DNA of 30,677 bases from Prevotella sp. (GCA_017428805.1 JAFRQC010000024.1:1-30677), one strand, 5' to 3'; shown: positions 7,640 through 16,367, numbered from the stretch's first letter. A program made the numbers and translations. Notes: generated by a model not told the origin, from the letters alone.

Positions 7640-9379
7640 ATGAAAACGATATATAATTTGATCTGCACAATCTGCGTGATTTGCGGTCTTACTGCCTGCT
7701 CGAATTTCCTTGAGGAACAAGTGCCACAGGCAACGCTGACGCAGGACGAGGTGAAAAGCCCAGAGTATATTGACAATGTGCTGATCTCTGCATACGCCGG
7801 ACTGGTTTCTATTGAGGACATGAACGCTTCGTTCTCACTCTGGAACTACGATACCCGTTCAGACGATGCCTATGTAGGCGGTTCTGACTTCTCTGATGGT
7901 GAGCCTTTCCACAGACTGGAAAAGAGCACAGGCGTGATGACTACCGACTGGCCTTTTAGCTCTATCTGGACTAAGATGTATAACTACCTCTCACGTATTA
8001 ACCTGTCGCTCGACATCCTGACTAGTGCTGACCAGAATAACGCAACCATTAAGCAGCGTACTGCCGAGATGAAGTTCCTGCGTGCCTACGGACACTTCCA
8101 GTTGAAGCGCCTGTTCAAGAAAATTCCATTCGTGAACAAGCCCAACATGGATGAAGAGGACTATAACAACCTCTCAAACACAGAATATTCCAACGATGAG
8201 GGCTGGCAGCAGATCATCAATGACCTTGAAGACGCCTACGCCGTTCTTCCTGTTGTGCAGGCAGACAAGGGCCGTCCTACAAAGGCCGCATGTGCTGCAT
8301 TCCTTGCAAAGGTGTACCTCTATAAAGCCTACCGTCAAGACGATGCCAACACGAATCAGGTAACAGGCATCAACGAGGCTGACCTGCAGAAGGTAGTGGA
8401 ATACACAAGCCCGTCTTTCTACGCTGGCTACGGTTTGGAGTCTGACTTGCACAACAACTTCCGTCCTGAGGAACAGTATGAGAATGGTAAAGAGAGTCTT
8501 TGGGCTATCCAGTACTCCAAGAACGATGGTACCGTATACGGTAACTTGAATTTCTCTAACCGTCTGATTGTTCCATGTATTCCTAAGGTTCACGATTCTG
8601 GTTGTGATTTTTACAAACCATCTCACAATCTGGTAAATGCCTATCGTACCAACAGCGACGGTCTGCCGATGCTCGATAACTTTGCCGATGCCGATTATAC
8701 CGTCGGTTCCAATCAGACTGTAGACCCACGCTTGTTCGTCACAGTTGGCGTGCCTGGCACTCCCTATATGTTCAATACCAGTTTCATGATGGCAGAGACT
8801 AACGCCTGGAGCCGTTCTGGTGGTACCTTTGGATACTTCGTATCGCTGAAGCAAAATATAGACCCCGCACTCACAGATATCTATCTGTTCCTGTGTGACT
8901 CACAGTGGGCCAGCTCAATGAACCGTATCGTCTTCCGCTATGCCGATGTACTGTTGATGCGTGCCGAGGCACTGGCTCAGCTGAATCAGACTTCAGAGGC
9001 TATAACTCTGGTCAATCAAGTACGCGAACGTGCTGCCGGTATGGCAAGCAACAGCATCGTATCTAACTATCCCACTAAATACGGTATCCACTATGCAGTG
9101 GGCAAATATAGTGGCTCGTATTCTAAGGAAGACGCCATGAAGATTGTCAAAATGGAGCGCCGGCTGGAGTTGGCTATGGAGAGTGAGCGTTTCTTCGATC
9201 TCGTACGCTGGGGCGATGCTGCTACAGTGCTCAACAAGTACTATACCAGTGAGAGTGAGAAGATGAACTTCCTGAGTGGCTCACTGTTTACTGCCAATAA
9301 GAACGAGTATCTGCCTGTTCCCTGGGAGCAGATGGCTGCATCAAACGGACACTACACGCAGAACTGCGGACAGTGGTAA
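7640..9379 (+). CDS. susD: SusD-like surface glycan-binding lipoprotein
   Basis: A 579-residue SusD/RagB-family lipoprotein that caps the SusC barrel on the cell surface and captures oligosaccharide. It has a lipobox LTAC (Cys20) followed by SNFLEEQVPQATLT. Family features are the TPR-like helices with FLRAYGHFQLKRLF, VLLMRAEALAQLNQ, and the C-terminal block RRLELAMESERFFDLVRWG. The h-region of its signal peptide is odd: residues 8-16 read ICT-ICV-ICG, encoded by three tandem nonamers (7661-7687), see the repeat entry. It lies between susC and the DUF4960 gene in one apparent operon and is positioned like BT1762. Confidence 0.95.
   Translation: MKTIYNLICTICVICGLTACSNFLEEQVPQATLTQDEVKSPEYIDNVLISAYAGLVSIEDMNASFSLWNYDTRSDDAYVGGSDFSDGEPFHRLEKSTGVMTTDWPFSSIWTKMYNYLSRINLSLDILTSADQNNATIKQRTAEMKFLRAYGHFQLKRLFKKIPFVNKPNMDEEDYNNLSNTEYSNDEGWQQIINDLEDAYAVLPVVQADKGRPTKAACAAFLAKVYLYKAYRQDDANTNQVTGINEADLQKVVEYTSPSFYAGYGLESDLHNNFRPEEQYENGKESLWAIQYSKNDGTVYGNLNFSNRLIVPCIPKVHDSGCDFYKPSHNLVNAYRTNSDGLPMLDNFADADYTVGSNQTVDPRLFVTVGVPGTPYMFNTSFMMAETNAWSRSGGTFGYFVSLKQNIDPALTDIYLFLCDSQWASSMNRIVFRYADVLLMRAEALAQLNQTSEAITLVNQVRERAAGMASNSIVSNYPTKYGIHYAVGKYSGSYSKEDAMKIVKMERRLELAMESERFFDLVRWGDAATVLNKYYTSESEKMNFLSGSLFTANKNEYLPVPWEQMAASNGHYTQNCGQW
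7661..7687 (+). repeat. Three tandem nonamers inside the susD signal peptide
   Basis: The units ATCTGCACA, ATCTGCGTG and ATTTGCGGT are consecutive and in codon phase, giving the tripeptides ICT, ICV and ICG. The words resemble intergenic ATCTGCGTG-type repeats I recall from Bacteroidales genomes; this recollection was not checked. Confidence 0.75.
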
Positions 9380-9381
9380 GA

Positions 9382-9413
9382 CCTCACCCTAACCCTCCCC
9401 TATGAGGGAAGGG
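9382..9413 (-). repeat. G-rich palindromic repeat, copy 1 (between susD and SGBP)
   Basis: On the minus strand, a short hairpin (CCCTTCCCTCATAGGGGAGGG pattern, read in two parts) is followed by TTAGGGTGAGG. It starts three bases after the susD stop. The same order, a hairpin with GGGAG arms and then TT-G-rich tail, occurs at 9496-9528 and 16308-16355. Transcribed within the operon, it could form a hairpin between susD and the next gene. Confidence 0.6.
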
Positions 9414-9452
9414 AATGAATACAAGATAATCATTATAAAAAAGAAAATAAAT

Positions 9453-10868
9453 ATGAAACAGAATATCATAAAACTTGCAGTTTATCTGGTAACTGCTCTC
9501 CTCCTTGGGGGAGTTGGAGTGGGGCTTCTCTCCTCCTGCAGCGATGATCATACAGGCAGCATCAACGTGGGCGGTTCATGCCTCGTGGAGAAGTTCGTGC
9601 TGAACGGACAGTATGAAGGCATCATCAACACAGAGAAGCGACTGGTAAAGGTGAAGGTTCCCGCTGACTTCGACCAGAAGGGTAACATGGAAATCACCAG
9701 CCTGACCGTTTCGCCTGGTGCTCAGACTAATATGAAGGTGGGTGACCACATTAACTTCGACGGAGACCGTACACTGCACATCTCCAATGGCGACCTCGTG
9801 ATGGACTATCAAGTAAGTGTACGTAATGATGAAGCACTGATGTCACTCTTCATCCTAGAAGGTGTGAAAGGTGCTATCAACCAGCAGGATAAGACTATCA
9901 CGGTAAGTGTGATGGCCAACAGCGGTATTGATTTGAGCAATGCCACCTTTGAGGTTGAGTGCAGCGAGGATGCTATTTGCAGTCCTGCCAGTGGCACGAA
10001 GGCAAACTTTACTGAGCCGTTCCAGATAACACTGAACGACAATACTGCCACTTCTGTCTATACTGTCAATGTGACACTGATTGCCAACCCTGTAGCCATC
10101 TTCGTTGGCGAGGCTGAGAACATTGAACTGTTGAATGACGAGGAGAAAGCTGCCGCCAAATGGCTCACCGGAAACATTGCCAGTGCTGCATACGCTTCTT
10201 GGGACGATATAGCCAGCGGAAATATCTCACTCGATGAATGTAAACTCGTATTCTTCCACCGTCACTGCTCTTCATACGGCAACTACAACGGCTTTGCAGA
10301 GGCTGAGAGCGGTGCCATGACGGCTCTACCGAAGATGAAGGAACTCTGGCAGCGTGGCGTAGGTTTCGTACTGGGGCGTTCGGCTGTGAACTATGCCATC
10401 GCACTGGGCGCTATGCCAGAGGATGCCTATCCCAACAATGTTTGGGGTGGCGGAGGCGGTGAAGGCTCCGACCTGATGGGCGAAGATCCCTGGCACTTCT
10501 TCGCCTACGACATCACACACCCGCTGTGGAACGGCCTGAAGACCTATCCTGGTGCCGCCGACAATGCCGTTTACACATTGGATAACGGATACACCATTTG
10601 TAACACCACATCGCAGTACGGTTTCTGGGATACCTATCAGGACGGTAAAGATGCCTTCGAGGCCAAGACTGGTGGTCGTGCACTGGGTGGCGACAACAGC
10701 GTATCGTCATGGGAGTTGAAGGGTGCTAACGGTGAATTCGGTAAGGGTGGCATTATCTGCTTCGGCTCCGGACTCTTCGACTGGAATTCTCCTACCCCAT
10801 ACGAGTCGAACTACCACGACAACATGGGTGGTATCATGCTTAACGCATTCGATTACCTGACGAAGTAA
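9453..10868 (+). CDS. DUF4960 surface glycan-binding lipoprotein (SusE position, levan-binding type)
   Basis: A 471-residue lipoprotein, lipobox LLSSC (Cys29), at the position occupied by the levan-binding protein BT1761 in Bacteroides. After the anchor come two beta-sandwich repeats (about 40-120 and 120-205, each with a V-x-F-x-L-x-G pattern such as VEKFVLNGQYEGIIN). A larger C-terminal domain (about 210-471, AIFVGEAENIELLNDEEKAAAKWL to the end) reads as DUF4960. It would hold fructan at the surface for SusCD and the GH32 enzyme. ATG 9453 is chosen because it opens the signal peptide; the frame from 9402 begins in an intergenic repeat. The signal peptide core LLLGGVGVGLLSSC is unusually glycine-rich and is encoded by a copy of the G-rich repeat. 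Confidence 0.85.
   Translation: MKQNIIKLAVYLVTALLLGGVGVGLLSSCSDDHTGSINVGGSCLVEKFVLNGQYEGIINTEKRLVKVKVPADFDQKGNMEITSLTVSPGAQTNMKVGDHINFDGDRTLHISNGDLVMDYQVSVRNDEALMSLFILEGVKGAINQQDKTITVSVMANSGIDLSNATFEVECSEDAICSPASGTKANFTEPFQITLNDNTATSVYTVNVTLIANPVAIFVGEAENIELLNDEEKAAAKWLTGNIASAAYASWDDIASGNISLDECKLVFFHRHCSSYGNYNGFAEAESGAMTALPKMKELWQRGVGFVLGRSAVNYAIALGAMPEDAYPNNVWGGGGGEGSDLMGEDPWHFFAYDITHPLWNGLKTYPGAADNAVYTLDNGYTICNTTSQYGFWDTYQDGKDAFEAKTGGRALGGDNSVSSWELKGANGEFGKGGIICFGSGLFDWNSPTPYESNYHDNMGGIMLNAFDYLTK
9496..9528 (+). repeat. G-rich palindromic repeat, copy 2 (inside SGBP signal peptide)
   Basis: CTCTCCTCCTTGGGGGAG followed by TTGGAGTGGGG has the same hairpin-then-tail layout as copy 1, in the opposite orientation. 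It encodes the hydrophobic core of the signal peptide, so the repeat is read as protein here. Confidence 0.6.
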
Positions 10869-10871
10869 ACA

Positions 10872-10898
10872 ACGAATTATACGATTTTCACGAATTAA
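10872..10898 (+). repeat. Three tandem nonamers between SGBP and GH32 genes
   Basis: ACGAATTAT, ACGATTTTC and ACGAATTAA follow each other directly and fill most of the gap between the two genes. The GH32 start codon is 14 bases further on. Confidence 0.7.
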
Positions 10899-10911
10899 AG
10901 AACAGATAATT

Positions 10912-12510
10912 ATGAAGACAATGATATATTCAGTATTCGCATTCATGCTGACGGCCTCTGCGCTGACGGCATGCAGCGACGAAAAGTTCAGCGGAGATCC
11001 CTCTAAGGACTGGGACGGCACAACCTCTTTCTTCGCTTCTACAGATGCACCGGATTTCGGCACGTATTATATGCCTTATGTAGGACGCGTTGGAGACCCC
11101 ATGCCTTACTACGATCAGAAGGATGGCACATTCAAAGTGCTTTACCTCCAAGAGTACATCAATAACATGCCCTTCCGTTTCCATCCCATTTGGGCTGTCT
11201 CAACAAAGGACTGTGCCAACTACGAGTCGCTCGGCGAGCTGCTGCCTTTTGGTGGTAACGATTTTGAGCAGGATGCTGCGCTAGGTACTGGCTGTGCCTA
11301 TGAGAAAGATGGCACATACTATATCTATTATACAGGTCATAATGGCAACTGCAAGAACCGTGAGGTGGTGATGCGCGCTACATCGACCGACTTTAAGAAT
11401 TGGACCAAGGATGAACTGTGGACACTCTACGGCACCGACTTTGGCTATTCTGCCAACGACTTCCGCGATCCGCAGATCTTCGTGGCCGACGACAAAATGT
11501 ACCACATGGTCATCTCTACTTATCCTGAACACGGTGGCGATCCTGTGTTTGCTGAGTTCAAGTCAAACGATCTGAAGAACTGGGAACACGTAGGCCGTAT
11601 CAAGATGATCTGGGACCGCATGCTGGAGTGTCCCGACATCTTCAAGATGGGCAACTACTGGTACATCGTATTCAGTGAGAGCTATCGCGCCAGCTGGAGC
11701 CGTAAGGTGAAGTATATGGTGGCTCCTACCTACGAGGAACTGAAGAACTGTCTGAATGACGGACCGAAGTGGGCACCTGATGGTCATGAGGGCATCCTCG
11801 ATAGTCGATCGCTTTATGCTGCCAAGACTGCCTCTAATGGTACAGACCGTTACATCTGGGGCTGGTGCCCGTTCCGTTCAGGTGCTGATATCCATGAGAA
11901 GAATACCAATGTAGGTGCCGGCGACGGCAACGAGCCCAACTGGAGTGGTGCTTTGGTATGCCACAAGATTATCCAGCACGCCGACGGCACACTCACGCTT
12001 GGTGCAGTGCCTGCACTGGCAGAGAAGTATAAGAATGTTGTCGATGCAAAGGTAATGGATTCTAACGGCTACAGCAATGGTACGCTGAGCGGTGACGGCG
12101 CTTATGTGCTCTACAATCGTCTTTATGCTGCCAACCACATCTCGTTCACTGTGAAGACATCTAACAACTGGGATAAATTTGGCGTTTCGTTTGTTCGCGG
12201 TACCGACTCGAAGAAGTACTACACCATGGTGGTGAATCCTGAATGGGAGGATGGCCGCAAGGTGAACTTCGAACAGGAGGGCGAAGATGGTAAAGGTTTC
12301 ATCGAAGCTGCAGATGGCTATGTATTCCAGCGCCCTGTCGACAATGTCTATAACATTGACATCTACACTGATAATTCAGTTCTTACTATGTATATCAACG
12401 ATGTATGTGCTTACACTCAACGCATCTATGGTATCCAGAAAAATTGCTGGAGCATCAATAACTACGGCGGTTCTATCACCGTTTCTGATGTGAAAGTAAG
12501 TCAGCAATAA
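10912..12510 (+). CDS. GH32 family surface lipoprotein, probable endo-levanase/fructanase
   Basis: A 532-residue glycoside hydrolase family 32 enzyme on a lipoprotein anchor (LTAC, Cys21), expected to cut fructan at the cell surface. The five-bladed propeller carries the three acidic sites of the family: the nucleophile Asp62 in VGDPMPYY (equivalent to the usual NDPNG), the RDP motif FRDP (Asp186), and the acid/base Glu239 in LECPD. The C-terminal part (about 370-532, HADGTLTLGAVPAL to the end) is the beta-sandwich usual in GH32, probably of the DUF4975 type. It is last in the operon and matches the position of the surface endo-levanase BT1760. Levan rather than inulin as substrate is inferred from the DUF4960 partner. 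No fructokinase, inner-membrane permease or second GH32 lies in this window. Confidence 0.9.
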   Translation: MKTMIYSVFAFMLTASALTACSDEKFSGDPSKDWDGTTSFFASTDAPDFGTYYMPYVGRVGDPMPYYDQKDGTFKVLYLQEYINNMPFRFHPIWAVSTKDCANYESLGELLPFGGNDFEQDAALGTGCAYEKDGTYYIYYTGHNGNCKNREVVMRATSTDFKNWTKDELWTLYGTDFGYSANDFRDPQIFVADDKMYHMVISTYPEHGGDPVFAEFKSNDLKNWEHVGRIKMIWDRMLECPDIFKMGNYWYIVFSESYRASWSRKVKYMVAPTYEELKNCLNDGPKWAPDGHEGILDSRSLYAAKTASNGTDRYIWGWCPFRSGADIHEKNTNVGAGDGNEPNWSGALVCHKIIQHADGTLTLGAVPALAEKYKNVVDAKVMDSNGYSNGTLSGDGAYVLYNRLYAANHISFTVKTSNNWDKFGVSFVRGTDSKKYYTMVVNPEWEDGRKVNFEQEGEDGKGFIEAADGYVFQRPVDNVYNIDIYTDNSVLTMYINDVCAYTQRIYGIQKNCWSINNYGGSITVSDVKVSQQ

Positions 12511-12528
12511 GAACGATACAGAAAACAG

Positions 12529-12566
12529 AAATCCCCAGCCAATAGAAATGGTTGGGGATTTTTGTT
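12529..12566. terminator. Terminator between the GH32 and acyl-CoA dehydrogenase genes
   Basis: AAATCCCCAGCCA (12529-12541) pairs with TGGTTGGGGATTT (12549-12561), with one G-T pair and a seven-base loop, and is followed by a T-run on the plus strand. The minus strand also reads into T-rich sequence, so it may serve both convergent operons. Confidence 0.85.
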
Positions 12567-12570
12567 TAAA

Positions 12571-14295
12571 TTAAGCCTCGGGTTCTGCAGCGCGGAAGTT
12601 CTTAAGGTCTTCAGCCTTGAACATCTTGATGTAGGCAGCCTTGCCGAAGATGTCTTCTTCTGCCATACGAACATATACGTTGGCGCTCTTCTCGAAGAGT
12701 TCGGGGGCCTTGGTGGCATCTCGGAGGATGAGGAGCGACATCACGAGCTCGGCCGTCATGTCGTACAGACGACGGGCGAGGAAGTCTTGTGCTTCCTGAT
12801 TCTCGAGAGCCTTCACGTTGGCCAGTGCTTCCTCATAGACCTTGATGAGGGCAGTCACATGATTCTTGATGCTCTGCAAACCCTCGCTCACCTGCAGATT
12901 CTCATGCATCTCCTTGATGTTGTTGAGCATCGTGCCGTTGGTGATGTAGCGGATAGCAGCGACGACCTGCAACTGCGTGGTACCCTCATAGATAGAGAAG
13001 ATACGGGCATCGCGGTACAAGCGCTGGCTCTTGTACTCCATGATGAAACCTGATCCACCGTGGATCGAGATGGCATCGTAGGCGTTCTGGTTGGCGTACT
13101 CGGAGTTCATACCCTTAGCTAATGGGGTGAAGGCATCAGCGAGACGCTGATACTTCTTCAGTTCCTGCTTCTCCTCGGGAGTGAGTTTGCGGTCGCGCTC
13201 GATGTCCTCAAGGCACTTGTAAACGTCAACGTAGGCGGCTGTCTCGTAGAGCAGACTGCGGCCTGCATCGAGCTTGGCCTTCATACGGGAGAGCATATCG
13301 TAGACAGCGGGGAAGTTGATGATCTTGTCACCAAACTGCTGGCGCTCCTTAGCGTAGGCCAGTCCCTCGTTGTAAGCCTCCTGCTCAACACCTACGCTCT
13401 GTGCTGCGATACCTAAGCGGGCACCGTTCATCAGCGCCATCACGTACTTGATGAGTCCGAGACGAGTGCTTCCGCAGAGTTCTGCCTTCGCGTTCTTATA
13501 GGTCAACTCACAGGTAGGTGAGCCGTGGATACCGAGTTTGTGCTCGATGTGACGAACATCGACACCACCCTGACGCTTGTCGTAGATGAACATCGACAGA
13601 CCACGTCCGTCCTTGGTGCCCTTCTCAGAGCGGGCCAGTACGAGGTGGATGTCAGAGTCGCCGTTGGTGATGAAACGCTTTACACCGTTCAGGCGCCAGC
13701 AGTTCTCCTTCTCGTCGAAGGTAGCCTTCAGCATCACGCGCTGGAGGTCAGAACCAGCATCGGGCTCCGTCAAGTCCATACTCATACCCTCACCGGCACA
13801 GACGCGGGGGATATACTTCTGACGCTGCTCCTCACTGCCGAACTCATAGAGCGTGTCGATACAACTCTGCAGGCTCCAGATGTTCTGGAAACCGGCATCA
13901 GCAGCCGAGATCATCTCACTCAGCATGGAGAATACGGTGTTGGGCAGGTTCAGACCGCCGTAACGGCGAGGCATCGAAACACCCCAGAGGCCAGCCTTGC
14001 GGGTGGCGTCGAGGTTCTCATAAGTCTTGCTTGCGTAGATCATGCGGCCGTTCTCGAGGTGTGGACCTTCGAGGTCAACGCTCTCAGCGTTAGGCGCAAT
14101 GATATTGGCAGCCACGTCGCCTGTGATGTCGAGAATCTGCTTGTAGTTCTCGATGGCATCGCCCAGGTCAACGGGAGCATAGTCGAATTCTTTCGCATCA
14201 GCGAAACCCTTTTCTTTCAGCTCGACGATACGAGCCATTAATGGATGGTTCAGATAGAAACCAATCTCCGGGTGGTCACTATAATAGTTTGCCAT
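12571..14295 (-). CDS. Acyl-CoA dehydrogenase (574 residues, with C-terminal extension)
   Basis: An FAD-dependent acyl-CoA dehydrogenase that oxidises an acyl-CoA to the 2-enoyl form and passes electrons to ETF, encoded just upstream. Recognisable parts are the N-terminal helical domain, MDLTEPDAGSDLQ (substrate/FAD-binding strand domain, about 175-190), NGVKRFITNGD, RQQFGDKIINFPAV, and IHGGSGFIMEY. SIYEGTTQLQ contains the likely catalytic base Glu437. About 120 residues beyond this form the C-terminal extension seen in long bacterial members. ATG 14295 begins MANYYSDHPE; the longer frame adds seven residues into the gap. Together with etfAB this is a complete dehydrogenase-ETF unit. Chain-length preference cannot be read from the sequence. 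Confidence 0.92.
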   Translation of the reverse strand: MANYYSDHPEIGFYLNHPLMARIVELKEKGFADAKEFDYAPVDLGDAIENYKQILDITGDVAANIIAPNAESVDLEGPHLENGRMIYASKTYENLDATRKAGLWGVSMPRRYGGLNLPNTVFSMLSEMISAADAGFQNIWSLQSCIDTLYEFGSEEQRQKYIPRVCAGEGMSMDLTEPDAGSDLQRVMLKATFDEKENCWRLNGVKRFITNGDSDIHLVLARSEKGTKDGRGLSMFIYDKRQGGVDVRHIEHKLGIHGSPTCELTYKNAKAELCGSTRLGLIKYVMALMNGARLGIAAQSVGVEQEAYNEGLAYAKERQQFGDKIINFPAVYDMLSRMKAKLDAGRSLLYETAAYVDVYKCLEDIERDRKLTPEEKQELKKYQRLADAFTPLAKGMNSEYANQNAYDAISIHGGSGFIMEYKSQRLYRDARIFSIYEGTTQLQVVAAIRYITNGTMLNNIKEMHENLQVSEGLQSIKNHVTALIKVYEEALANVKALENQEAQDFLARRLYDMTAELVMSLLILRDATKAPELFEKSANVYVRMAEEDIFGKAAYIKMFKAEDLKNFRAAEPEA

Positions 14296-14312
14296 ATTCT
14301 TAATTCTTTTTT

Positions 14313-14373
14313 GCAACGGACTACACGACTAACACGACTTTTGAAATAGTCCTTAAGTCCTGTTGTCCGTTGC
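14313..14373. repeat. Inverted repeat between etfA and the acyl-CoA dehydrogenase gene
   Basis: The left arm (14313-14339) and right arm (14348-14373) share GCAACGGAC at their outer ends and GACT-type words inside. The left arm reads as GACTACAC, GACTAACAC, GACT. It would form a hairpin in the operon transcript just before the dehydrogenase gene and so may lower or stabilise its expression relative to etfBA. Confidence 0.7.
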
Positions 14374-14380
14374 TTATAAA

Positions 14381-15403
14381 TTACTTACTGTTCTGCTTAT
14401 AGTACTTAATCAGCTTGGGAACAACCTCTTCGACGGTGCCATTGATGACGTAGTCGGCGATGCGGTTGATAGGGGCATCGGGATCGCTGTTTACGGAAAT
14501 GATGATACCAGAGTCCTGCATACCGGCGATGTGCTGGATCTGACCAGAGATACCACAGGCGATATAGACTTTGGGATGAACAGTGACACCTGTCTGTCCA
14601 ATCTGACGGTCGTGATCCAACCAACCAGCATCTACGGCAGCACGAGAACCGCCAACCTCACCGTGAAGAACCTTTGCCAGGTCGAACAGCATATCGAAGT
14701 TCTCCTTCGAGCCCATACCGTAACCACCAGCCACCACGATGGGCGCACCCTTCAGGTTGTGCTTGGCAGCCTCTACATGGTGGTCGAGCACCTTTACGAC
14801 GAAAGCCTCAGGACTCACATACTTAGACACCTCAGGATAAACCACCTCCTTCTTGCAGGCACCGTCGTAGATAGCCTTCTGCATCACGCCAGAGCGGACG
14901 GTAGCCATCTGGGGACGATGGTCGGGGTTGACGATGGTAGCCACGATGTTACCACCGAAGGCGGGACGGATCTGATAGAGCAGGTTGTCGTAGTGCTTGC
15001 CGCTCTTGGCATCGTCGTAAGGACCAATCTCAAGCTCTGTGCAGTCGGCAGTCAGGCCAGAGGTCAGCGATGACGATACACGAGGACCGAGGTCACGGCC
15101 GATGACGGTAGCGCCCATCAGACAGATCTGCGGCTGCTCCTCCTTGAAGAGGTTCACGAGGATATCGGTGTGGGGAGCGGAGGTGTAGGGGAACAGGTCC
15201 TTGGCGTCGAAGACAAAGAGTTTGTCGACACCATAGGGGAGAATCTGATCCTCCACCTTGCCCTTGATGCCTGTACCAGCCACAACGGCGTGGAGTTCAA
15301 CACCCAGTGTATTGGCCAACTTGCGGCCTTTTGTCAGGAGTTCCTGGGAAACTTCTTGCACTAATGTGCCTTCTATTTCGCAATATACAAATACATTATT
15401 CAT
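14381..15403 (-). CDS. etfA: Electron transfer flavoprotein alpha subunit
   Basis: A 340-residue ETF alpha subunit that binds FAD with EtfB and relays electrons from acyl-CoA dehydrogenase. The C-terminal FAD domain is typical: VVAGGYGMGSKENF, GGSRAAVDAGW (about 260-270), QIGQTGVTVHPKVYIACGIS, QHIAGM, and NSDPDAPI. The N-terminal part is the usual alpha/beta domain of the family. I chose ATG 15403; an upstream TTG at 15415 would add four residues and overlap etfB. It follows etfB by four bases and precedes the dehydrogenase gene. Confidence 0.95.
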   Translation of the reverse strand: MNNVFVYCEIEGTLVQEVSQELLTKGRKLANTLGVELHAVVAGTGIKGKVEDQILPYGVDKLFVFDAKDLFPYTSAPHTDILVNLFKEEQPQICLMGATVIGRDLGPRVSSSLTSGLTADCTELEIGPYDDAKSGKHYDNLLYQIRPAFGGNIVATIVNPDHRPQMATVRSGVMQKAIYDGACKKEVVYPEVSKYVSPEAFVVKVLDHHVEAAKHNLKGAPIVVAGGYGMGSKENFDMLFDLAKVLHGEVGGSRAAVDAGWLDHDRQIGQTGVTVHPKVYIACGISGQIQHIAGMQDSGIIISVNSDPDAPINRIADYVINGTVEEVVPKLIKYYKQNSK

Positions 15404-15407
15404 AATC

Positions 15408-16280
15408 TTATCCAATTATTTTCTCTTCCAGTAACTCCTTGATCATTCCCTCGATATCAGCATCAGAAGCCGTCAAAGTCTTCGACTCCTTAGCCTGGAA
15501 CACGATGTTCTTGATGGCTTTCACCTTGGTGGGAGAACCACTGAGACCACATTGCTGCACATCACCATCGACGTCGGCCACGCTCCACTGATTCAGTGTC
15601 AGGTAGGGACGCTCCTCATAAAGTTTGTCGTAGGCTGTACCCTCGGCAGGACGCTCCATCGGACAAGTAGCACGCTTGTATTTCATCACCAGCTTGGCAT
15701 TCTGGGGACGGCAGGGAGCAGCAGAGCCATTCACGGTAATCACTACGGGCAGAGGAGCCTCTACGGTCTCCACACCACCGTCGATGACACGCTTCACGGT
15801 AGCCTTGCCATCTTTCACTGAGAGTACCTCCTCTGCGTATGTCACCTGGTTGAGGCCCAGCTTCTGAGCCACCTGAGGGCCTACCTGAGCGGTATCACCG
15901 TCGATAGCCTGACGACCACCGATCACGATGTCCATGTCGCCAATCTTCTTGATGGCCGTAGCCAGTGCATAAGAGGTAGCGAGCGTATCGGCACCAGCGA
16001 ACAGACGGTCTGTCAGCAACCAACCTGTGTCAGCGCCACGATAGAGTCCCTGACGGATGATTTCACCTGCACGTGGAGGACCCATCGTGAGGATTCCTAC
16101 TGTTGAGCCCGGATTCTGCTCCTTCAGGCGAAGGGCCTGCTCCAAGGCGTTCAAATCTTCTGGATTGAAGATGGCGGGTAGGGCAGCACGGTTCACCGTT
16201 CCTTCGGCAGTCATTGCATCCTTACCCACGTTACGGGTGTCTGGCACTTGCTTGGCCAGAACAACAATCTTTAAAGCCAT
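15408..16280 (-). CDS. etfB: Electron transfer flavoprotein beta subunit
   Basis: A 290-residue ETF beta subunit, first gene of the etfB-etfA-acyl-CoA dehydrogenase operon. The start MALKIVVLAKQVPDT is the normal family N-terminus, so ATG 16280 is used in place of the longer frame to 16430, which crosses the promoter. Further marks are GGRQAIDGDTAQVGPQVA (about 123-140), the signature region VKRVIDGGVETVEAPLPVV, and TVNGSAAPCRPQNAK. The operon promoter is at 16368-16399, giving a leader of about 80 bases that contains the G-rich palindromic repeat. Confidence 0.95.
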   Translation of the reverse strand: MALKIVVLAKQVPDTRNVGKDAMTAEGTVNRAALPAIFNPEDLNALEQALRLKEQNPGSTVGILTMGPPRAGEIIRQGLYRGADTGWLLTDRLFAGADTLATSYALATAIKKIGDMDIVIGGRQAIDGDTAQVGPQVAQKLGLNQVTYAEEVLSVKDGKATVKRVIDGGVETVEAPLPVVITVNGSAAPCRPQNAKLVMKYKRATCPMERPAEGTAYDKLYEERPYLTLNQWSVADVDGDVQQCGLSGSPTKVKAIKNIVFQAKESKTLTASDADIEGMIKELLEEKIIG

Positions 16281-16307
16281 AAATATGTTATTAATAATGT
16301 ATATTCT

Positions 16308-16355
16308 TACCCCCTCAAACTCCCCTTTGCGAAGGGGGAGAAAACCGAGGGGCTC
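16308..16355 (-). repeat. G-rich palindromic repeat, copy 3 (etfB leader)
   Basis: On the minus strand, CTCCCCCTTCGCAAAGGGGAG (arms CTCCCC and GGGGAG) is followed by TTTGAGGGGG, the same layout as copies 1 and 2. It lies between the etfB promoter and start codon, so it would form a hairpin in the mRNA leader. Confidence 0.65.
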
Positions 16356-16367
16356 AAAAATCGGCTG

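Noticed and set aside
15404..15415. TTG start for etfA adding four residues
   Set aside because: ATG 15403 gives the normal N-terminus MNNVFVYCE and avoids overlap with etfB.
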